From NCBI GenBank assembly GCA_024710675.1, contig JANJUH010000012.1, positions 1 through 12,225 of the forward strand: a stretch of DNA of 12,225 nt. Reading direction: 5' to 3'. Under the pieces are notes generated by a model that was given only the letters and a program-made list of their open reading frames with translations, was not told the DNA's origin and did no database searches. The DNA is from Lysobacterales bacterium (lineage in GTDB: Bacteria; Pseudomonadota; Gammaproteobacteria; Xanthomonadales; SZUA-5). Positions 7,400-12,225 of the stretch are shown piece after piece (positions within the stretch are counted from its first letter, which is position 1; every line of letters begins with the position of its first letter). The position numbers were made by a program, and so were the translations under genes.

Positions 7400-9067
7400 G
7401 TGAGCGGCTACGAGGACCTGCGCCGGCTGCTGCTCGCACCCGAGCAGGCCCGGCTGGATGCGCAGGACTCGGCGCTCGCCGCGCTCGAGCAGGCGCAGGC
7501 CGATCTGCCCGAGCGCCTGCCCGGGCTGCTCGAGCAGGCCGGCTCGGGAGAGGCGAGACCGCGCCTGGAGCAGGCGCTGGCGCCGGTAGTCGGCAGCGCG
7601 CTCGGCGATGCCGTGCGCCGTGATCGCCGCGCGATCGCCGATGCGCTGTTCCCGGTCATCGGCCCGGCGATCCGGCGCGCCGTCGCCGAGTCCCTGCGCA
7701 CCTTCGTCGCCGACCTCAACCGCGCGCTCGAATGGAGCGTGTCGCCGCGCGCCTGGCGCTGGCGCGTCGAAGCCTGGCGCACCGGTACGCCCTTCGCCCA
7801 GGTGGTGCTGAAACACACGCTGAGCTGGCGCATCGACCACCTGTTCCTGATCGAGCGCGAATCCGGCTTGCTGCTGTATCGCCGCAGCGCGCCGGAGCTG
7901 GCCGAGCTCGATGCCGATGCGATCGCCGGAATGCTGACGGCCATCGGCGATTTCGTCCGCGATTCGGTCGGTGGTGACGAGGCCGGGCAGGGCGGACTGG
8001 CCTCGGCGACGGTAGGCGAGCACCTGCTGCAGCTCTACGAGGGACCAGCTGCGAATCTCGCCTGCTTCGTCCGGGGTACGCCACCGGCCGAGCTGGCGGA
8101 ACGGCTGCGGATGGCGCTGGAGTCGCTGCATGCCGGCCACGCGCGCGACGACGATTTCGATTGGGGTATGGCCGCCGAGCCGCTACTGGGGCCGGTCGCT
8201 GGCCAGCGCGCCGAGGCCGCGCCGGCGAGGGCCCCTGCGCGCTGGCCGTTCGTGCTGCTCGTGCTGGCCGCGCTCGTGCTGATGGCCGGCATGGCCTACG
8301 GCGCCTGGCAGCGCCAGCAGACCGAGCAGCGGCTGCGCGCCGCGATCGATGCCGTGCCCGGATGGGAGCTGCTCGCGCTGACGCCGGGGCCACCGTGGCG
8401 GGTCCGGCTGCTGCGCGACCCCGATGCCGATCCGCTGTCGGCGCTGGCGGCGGCCGCTGCCGTGCCGGCCGAGGCCATCGTGATCGAGGAGCGGCCCTAT
8501 CGCTCGCTCGCCGACCTCCCCGAAGAGCGCCGCCTGCTGCGGGCCCTCGCTCCCCCGGCGGGTGTGCAGCTCAGCGTGCGTGATCGCGTCGCCCGGCTTG
8601 CCGGGCACGCAGACGCCCGCTGGCAGGCCGAAGCACTGGCGACGCTGCGCGCCTGGCCCGGGCTGGCAGGCGTCGATGCGGGCGCACTGACCGTGGGCCC
8701 CGATCCGCTGCTGCTGGCGGAGTACGAGGCGCTGCGCGCGGCCAGCGGCGACTTCGTTGCCGAGTTCGCCCGCGGTCGCGCCGAATTGGCGCCCGCCGCC
8801 GTCGACGCGCTGGCCGCCCAGCTCCTCCGGGCGCTCGAGCTTGCGCGTATGCTCGATCGCGATCTTTCCTTTCGCATCGTCGGGTGGAGCGATGAGGGCG
8901 GCAGCGAAGCACGTAACCGCATCCTGCGCGAGGCGCGCGCGACGGCCGTACGGGCTGCCCTGGTGGCGGCCGGGGTGCCTGCCGGGCGGGTCCTTGCGAT
9001 CGTGGGCGAGGGCCCACCCGCACGCCGCGCGGTCGCCATCGAATGGGTCGAGGAGTCGCCGCGATGA
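7400..9067 (+). CDS. Single-span protein: cytoplasmic longin/roadblock-like segment plus periplasmic OmpA-like domain
   Basis: A 555-residue protein starting with GTG, 2 nt after the upstream stop. There is no signal peptide; the N-terminal 280 residues should be cytoplasmic. Residues 1-110 are charged helices. About 143-245 (DHLFLIERESGLLLYRRS, DADAIAGMLTAIGDFVRDS, then GEHLLQLYEG and ACFVRG) reads like an alternating strand-helix longin/roadblock fold. One membrane span lies at about 281-303. The periplasmic part has a BON-like alpha/beta stretch (about 308-370) and a C-terminal OmpA-like peptidoglycan-binding domain (about 448-550). In that domain GWSDEGGSEARN gives D498 and N506, and LREARATAV gives R513, the residues that contact diaminopimelate in the family. 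The OmpA call is good; the longin/roadblock call is inference from pattern. The stop overlaps the GTPase start (ATGA). Confidence 0.85.
   Translation: MSGYEDLRRLLLAPEQARLDAQDSALAALEQAQADLPERLPGLLEQAGSGEARPRLEQALAPVVGSALGDAVRRDRRAIADALFPVIGPAIRRAVAESLRTFVADLNRALEWSVSPRAWRWRVEAWRTGTPFAQVVLKHTLSWRIDHLFLIERESGLLLYRRSAPELAELDADAIAGMLTAIGDFVRDSVGGDEAGQGGLASATVGEHLLQLYEGPAANLACFVRGTPPAELAERLRMALESLHAGHARDDDFDWGMAAEPLLGPVAGQRAEAAPARAPARWPFVLLVLAALVLMAGMAYGAWQRQQTEQRLRAAIDAVPGWELLALTPGPPWRVRLLRDPDADPLSALAAAAAVPAEAIVIEERPYRSLADLPEERRLLRALAPPAGVQLSVRDRVARLAGHADARWQAEALATLRAWPGLAGVDAGALTVGPDPLLLAEYEALRAASGDFVAEFARGRAELAPAAVDALAAQLLRALELARMLDRDLSFRIVGWSDEGGSEARNRILREARATAVRAALVAAGVPAGRVLAIVGEGPPARRAVAIEWVEESPR
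9050..9055 (+). promoter_or_regulatory. Ribosome binding site for the GTPase gene
   Basis: GAGGAG sits 8 nt before the ATG at 9064, inside the end of the OmpA-domain gene. It sets the start at 9064 rather than the in-frame ATG at 9043. Confidence 0.75.
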
Positions 9068-9573
9068 CTGAGTTGGCCCGCAAGATCTGCCTGCTCGGCG
9101 ATTTCGCCGTCGGCAAGACCAGCCTGGTCTCGCGCTTCGTGCGCAACACCTTCTCCGAGAAATACCTGACCACGGTCGGCGTCAAGGTCGATTCGCGCGC
9201 GCTGACACTGGCGGACGGACGCGCGCTGAAGCTGGTGGTGTGGGATCTCGCCGGCAAGTCCGAGCTGGACAGCATGAACAGGAGCTACATCCGTGGCGCC
9301 AGTGGCCTGATGCTGGTGGCCGACGGCACCCGCGAGGCCAGCCTGCGTGCCGCGCTGTACCTGTGGATGCAGACCCAGAAGCAGCTGCCCGGCGTGCCGG
9401 TGGTGATGCTGGTCAACAAGCTCGACCTGGTCGATCGCTGGGAGGTGTCGGCCGCCGACCTCGAGCGTCTGCAGCAGAGCCTGCCGACCTTTCGGACCAG
9501 TGCGATGAGCGGGGAGGGCGTGGCCGAAGCCTTTGCCCTGATCGGCGAGCGCGTCGCCGGGGTGGCGCCATGA
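9064..9573 (+). CDS. Small Ras/Rab-like GTPase
   Basis: A 169-residue single-domain GTPase with all five G motifs: G1 GDFAVGKTS (12-20, K18), G2 Thr in YLTTVGV (T37), G3 WDLAGKSEL (D61, G64), G4 NKLD (118-121) and G5 TSAM (145-148). The layout and size are those of eukaryotic Rab/Ras rather than translation or Era-type GTPases, and there is no lipidation Cys at the C-terminus. The residue after DxxG, Gln in Ras and Rab, is Lys (K65), so intrinsic hydrolysis may be slow or use another residue. Prokaryotic Ras-like proteins such as MglA act as polarity or signalling switches controlled by roadblock-domain GAPs; the neighbour upstream has a segment that could play such a part. ATGA overlaps at both ends couple it to the OmpA-domain protein and to the kinase. 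Confidence 0.95.
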   Translation: MTELARKICLLGDFAVGKTSLVSRFVRNTFSEKYLTTVGVKVDSRALTLADGRALKLVVWDLAGKSELDSMNRSYIRGASGLMLVADGTREASLRAALYLWMQTQKQLPGVPVVMLVNKLDLVDRWEVSAADLERLQQSLPTFRTSAMSGEGVAEAFALIGERVAGVAP

Positions 9574-11108
9574 GCCGCCCGGACGCGGTCTCATCCTCGC
9601 TGTCCGCCTACCTGGTCGAGCGCGCACGGCCGCTGGTGGCGAGTTTCGATCGGGATGGATTGATCCTCGCTGTCGACGGTGAGGGCGCGCACTACGGGCT
9701 GGGTGCGGACGCCGAGGCCGCCCTGGCTGGACTGGCGGACGAGCTGTTGACGGGTTTGCCGCGCACCGAGCCGCAGTTCTGGCCCCTGATCGAATTCGGC
9801 CAGCGCGCAATCAGCGCCTGGTGGGTGCCGGACGATGGTGGCGGCCACCTGGTCCTCGCGGATACCCACGATGGCGGCCGCGAGCTGCGCGAACGCCAGC
9901 AGGCAGCCAACGAGCTGGCCCTGGCCGGCGTCGAGAAATCCCGGACCATCCGCGAGCTGAAGAAGGCGCGGGCCGAACTCGAGGCGCGCACCAAGGCGCT
10001 CGACGAGGCGCAGCGCTTCCAGCGGCGCCTGGTCGACACCCTGTCACACGACTTGCGCACGCCCCTGACCTCGATCATGGGTTATGCGGGCCTGCTCGAG
10101 CCTTACCTCAAGGATTCGACGCCGCTCAAGCGCGCCTTGGGCGCCATCCAGCGCAATGCGATGTACCTCAAGTCCCTGGCAGAGAACCTGCTGGAGATGG
10201 CCGGTGATGCCCATGGCGAGCTGGTGTTGTCCCCGCGCCAGTTCGACCTGGCCGCTCTGGCCGTCGAGATCGAGGACATGATCCGCCCGATGACCGAGGG
10301 CAAGGGCCTGGCGCTGACGATCGCCGCGCAGTCAGGCGTCGATCGCCTGCCCTGCTTCGACGACATCAAGCTGCGCCAGATCCTGGTCAATTTGTTATCG
10401 AATGCGGTTCGCTACACGCGACAGGGCCGGATCTCGGCCGAGCTTCAATACGATGGGCAGCGCCTCTCGATGGTGGTGGCGGATACCGGCATCGGCATCG
10501 CGCCCGAGTACCAGCAGCGGGTGTTCGAACCCTTGAACCGCGGGGCGCAGCAGGGCAAGGATGGCGCTGGCCTGGGCCTGTGGATCGTGCGCCAGCTCGT
10601 GCAGCGGATGGGCGGTGAGATCAGCCTGCAGTCGGTACCCGGTGTGGGCACGCGCATCGCCGTCTCTTTGCCGGAGGCACCCGCGGAAAGCCCGCTGGAG
10701 CGGGCGGCCATCGCCGAGGAAGCGCCGCCGGTGCACCTTGCCAATCGCCGCGTGCTGGTGGTCGACGACGATCCCGACATCTGCCAATTGCTGCTGTGGT
10801 CGCTGCGCGAGACCGGCTACGAGCCCGAGGCACTGCCCGACGCCGATGAGGCCGTCGAGCACGTCCGCAGCGACGCGCCGGGCATGGTCATCGTCGATGT
10901 CGAACTGGGCACGCGCTCCGGGCTCGCCCTGACCCAGGAACTGCGCCTGGCCGGCTACAAGGGGACGATCGTGGTCTTCTCGGGCGCGGTCGACACCCGC
11001 ATCCGGCAGTCGGCCCACCGCGCTGGTGCCGATGCCTTCCTGCCCAAGCCGCTCGACCTCAAGCGCATGCTCGAGTGGCTGCGCTCGCAACTGCCGCAGG
11101 GGAGTTGA
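9570..11108 (+). CDS. Soluble hybrid histidine kinase with receiver domain
   Basis: A 512-residue hybrid kinase without signal peptide or membrane span. Residues about 15-100 look like a small PAS-like sensor region (VASFDRDGLILAVDGEG; FWPLIEFGQ), followed by a coiled coil (about 103-155). The HisKA H-box LSHDLRTPLTS gives H160. The HATPase domain has NLLSNAVRY (N274, N278), DTGIGIAPE (D305) and DGAGLGLWIV. The receiver (about 394-510) has D399-D401, phospho-acceptor D443, S471 and K493. There is no HPt or DNA-binding output. The ATG at 9570 overlaps the GTPase stop; the frame stays open far upstream, but that part is antisense-like and shadows the GTPase. Co-translation suggests the GTPase regulates, or is regulated by, this kinase. 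It is the last gene of the unit, and no clear plus-strand terminator follows. Confidence 0.93.
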   Translation: MSRPDAVSSSLSAYLVERARPLVASFDRDGLILAVDGEGAHYGLGADAEAALAGLADELLTGLPRTEPQFWPLIEFGQRAISAWWVPDDGGGHLVLADTHDGGRELRERQQAANELALAGVEKSRTIRELKKARAELEARTKALDEAQRFQRRLVDTLSHDLRTPLTSIMGYAGLLEPYLKDSTPLKRALGAIQRNAMYLKSLAENLLEMAGDAHGELVLSPRQFDLAALAVEIEDMIRPMTEGKGLALTIAAQSGVDRLPCFDDIKLRQILVNLLSNAVRYTRQGRISAELQYDGQRLSMVVADTGIGIAPEYQQRVFEPLNRGAQQGKDGAGLGLWIVRQLVQRMGGEISLQSVPGVGTRIAVSLPEAPAESPLERAAIAEEAPPVHLANRRVLVVDDDPDICQLLLWSLRETGYEPEALPDADEAVEHVRSDAPGMVIVDVELGTRSGLALTQELRLAGYKGTIVVFSGAVDTRIRQSAHRAGADAFLPKPLDLKRMLEWLRSQLPQGS

Positions 11109-11255
11109 GGGAGGGTTCGGAGCCCATGGGTTTCCGGACGTTGGCAGGGGCAGGGGGCCGGGGGGCAGGGGGACAGTTCGTGTCTCGGCCGGATCGCGCC
11201 GCTCGATCGACCCCGCCCCCTTTCGCCTGCCCCCTTTCCCTCGTCCCACTTCCCG
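11109..11255. other. Convergent intergenic region, G-rich then C-rich
   Basis: No gene is seen. Four G runs (11147-11172) are followed 60 nt later by C-rich sequence. GGGGGCAGG (11161-11169) is the reverse complement of CCTGCCCCC (11226-11234), so the G runs can pair with it in a hairpin. No T tract follows, so it is not a clear intrinsic terminator for the plus-strand operon. Confidence 0.6.
11147..11172 (+). other. G-quadruplex motif
   Basis: Four runs of 4, 5, 6 and 5 G are separated by only two nucleotides each (CA, CC, CA), the layout that favours a stable parallel quadruplex. The G strand is the sense strand of the GTPase-kinase operon, so the structure could form in the 3' untranslated RNA about 40 nt after the kinase stop. 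Confidence 0.7.
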
Positions 11256-11287
11256 AAAAAAAAGGCGCGGCCCTTGCGGACCGCGCC
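11256..11287 (-). terminator. Intrinsic terminator of the Bax inhibitor-1 family gene
   Basis: On the minus strand GGCGCGGTCC pairs with GGGCCGCGCC (10 bp, one T-G wobble) around a GCAA tetraloop, followed directly by eight T. It begins 29 nt after the stop codon of the minus-strand gene. This is a textbook rho-independent terminator. Confidence 0.93.
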
Positions 11288-11316
11288 CCTTCCATTCCGG
11301 ACAACCCGGCCCTGTC

Positions 11317-11979
11317 TCAGTCTTCGCCACCGAAGAAGGAGAACAGGCGCATCAGGTGCAGGAACAGCACCCAGATGTCGGCCATCAGAGCGGTCGCGAT
11401 GACGATGTAGTTCGCTTCCGGATCGTGGATCAGCTGGCTGGTCTGGTACAGGATCGCCGCCGAGATCAGCAGCACCGCCGCGCCCGAGATCATCAGGCTG
11501 AGCATCGCCATGCCGAGGAAGATGTTGGCGATGACCGCGGCCAGGATGACCAGCGCGCCGACGAAGATGAAGCCGCCGAGGAAGTTGAAGTTGGTGCGCG
11601 AGACCAGCGCATAACCCGACAAGGAGAAAAAGATCACGCTGGTCGCGGCGAGCGCATAGACCGGGATGTTCGGGTCCATCCGCATGTAGATGCCGACGAT
11701 GGGGCCGAGGAAGTAGCCCAGCAGCGCTGCGTAGACGAAGGACAGGCCCAGCCCCGCGACGCTGTTGCGCGTCATGTGGATCGCGAAGGGCATGCCGATC
11801 ATGAAGGCCAGGAAGACCCAGATGTTGACTGGCTGGGCGTTGCTGCTGACCGCATACCACGCCGTCACCGCGCTCACGCCGAGGATCATCGTGAGCAGCA
11901 TGTAGGCGTTGCGGATGGTCTTGGTGGTCGTGAGCGCAGCGACTTCGCTGCGGGTCATGACCGGTACGGCTTGGCTCAT
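11317..11979 (-). CDS. Bax inhibitor-1/YccA family membrane protein
   Basis: A 220-residue inner-membrane protein with seven hydrophobic segments (about 26-44, 52-69, 73-96, 106-125, 132-154, 157-177, 190-210), the length and layout of bacterial BI-1 (TMBIM) proteins. Members are proposed pH-sensitive Ca2+ leak channels; YccA of E. coli interacts with the FtsH protease. The C-terminal signature is LYQTSQLI...EANYIVIATALMADIWVLFLHLM. The Asp usually found in the 'YDTxxI' position is Gln here (Q179), while D201 in the last segment is kept. The ATG at 11979 has a good Shine-Dalgarno (AGGAG, 6 nt spacing). A TACACT (12008-12013, minus strand) may be its -10 box, without a good -35. The gene converges on the kinase operon and has its own terminator. 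Confidence 0.95.
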   Translation of the reverse strand: MSQAVPVMTRSEVAALTTTKTIRNAYMLLTMILGVSAVTAWYAVSSNAQPVNIWVFLAFMIGMPFAIHMTRNSVAGLGLSFVYAALLGYFLGPIVGIYMRMDPNIPVYALAATSVIFFSLSGYALVSRTNFNFLGGFIFVGALVILAAVIANIFLGMAMLSLMISGAAVLLISAAILYQTSQLIHDPEANYIVIATALMADIWVLFLHLMRLFSFFGGED

Positions 11980-11985
11980 GGTGGA

Positions 11986-11990
11986 CTCCT
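11986..11990 (-). promoter_or_regulatory. Ribosome binding site of the BI-1 family gene
   Basis: AGGAG on the minus strand, 6 nt before the ATG at 11979, supports that start over the downstream in-frame Met (residue 8). Confidence 0.8.
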
Positions 11991-12136
11991 GATGGGCAGT
12001 GGCGGCAAGTGTAGCGGAATGTCGCTTGCAGTTCGGATGGTAGGGGCGAAGGGTGTCATGACGAGGTCAAGACGCCCCCCGGCGCGCGAGCACGTTCAGC
12101 CAGCGCTGCTATTCTCGCCACTACGGACCGGACTGC

Positions 12137-12224
12137 GGAAGGGTGGCAGAGCGGTCGATTGCACTGGTCTTGAAAACCAGCGATGGGAAACCATCCGTGG
12201 GTTCGAATCCCACCCCTTCCGCCA
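12137..12224 (+). tRNA. tRNA-Ser (anticodon UGA)
   Basis: An 88-nt class II tRNA. The acceptor arms GGAAGGG and CCCTTCC pair perfectly, then G and an encoded CCA end at 12224. The anticodon stem CTGGT/ACCAG encloses the loop CTTGAAA, giving anticodon TGA (12171-12173). A long variable arm (GATGG-GAAA-CCATC) marks it as serine type. The T arm is GTGGG-TTCGAAT-CCCAC. It reads UCN codons, mainly UCA, and carries A37 in a context suited to MiaA/MiaB modification. TATTCT (12110-12115) could be a -10 box, but no -35 is convincing. The 3' end is one base from the window edge. Confidence 0.98.
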
Positions 12225-12225
12225 T

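Noticed and set aside
9043..9063. Earlier in-frame ATG for the GTPase
   Set aside because: The ATG at 9064 has GAGGAG at 8 nt and the ATGA overlap, and gives the normal short N-terminus before the G1 motif.
12086..12115. Promoter for tRNA-Ser
   Set aside because: TATTCT could be a -10 box, but no hexamer resembling TTGACA lies 16-18 nt upstream; kept only as a remark.
12137..12225. Integration site of a mobile element at tRNA-Ser
   Set aside because: The tRNA 3' end is at the window edge; no integrase, duplicated 3' end or other mobile gene is visible.

Overview
This is a GC-rich, densely coded bacterial chromosome segment. It most likely comes from a gammaproteobacterium of the Xanthomonadales/Lysobacteraceae type. 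The pointers are the miaB-phoH order, the rarA-crcB pair (from memory a common xanthomonad arrangement) and a Ser tRNA with encoded CCA. The placement rests on gene content and recalled gene order, not on a search.

Left part (1-2513), minus strand: miaB (tRNA ms2i6A37 methylthiotransferase) is followed by phoH/ybeZ, whose C-terminal part lies off the window. The 346 bp between them hold a small family of GC-rich repeats, including a perfect 22-bp inverted pair. Upstream of miaB a TACAAT -10 box has its -35 hexamer inside the first of four tandem 13-bp repeats.

Centre (2666-6668), plus strand: a membrane-bound TPR hybrid histidine kinase with a C-terminal receiver, then rarA (AAA+ replication/recombination ATPase) and crcB (fluoride channel). 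rarA and crcB overlap by ATGA.

Right-centre (6738-11108), plus strand: a tight four-gene unit of unknown function, and the most interesting part of the window. It encodes (i) a coiled-coil protein, (ii) a single-span protein with a cytoplasmic segment resembling a longin/roadblock fold and a periplasmic OmpA-like peptidoglycan-binding domain, (iii) a small Ras/Rab-like GTPase with Lys at the usual catalytic Gln position, and (iv) a soluble hybrid histidine kinase with a receiver. Genes ii-iii and iii-iv overlap by ATGA and i-ii are 2 nt apart, so the products are probably made together. My working model is a GTPase switch anchored between cell wall and cytoplasm that feeds, or is read by, a phosphorelay.

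Right end (11109-12225): a convergent intergenic region with a strong G-quadruplex motif and a textbook intrinsic terminator, then a minus-strand Bax inhibitor-1/YccA family membrane protein, then tRNA-Ser(UGA) at the window edge.
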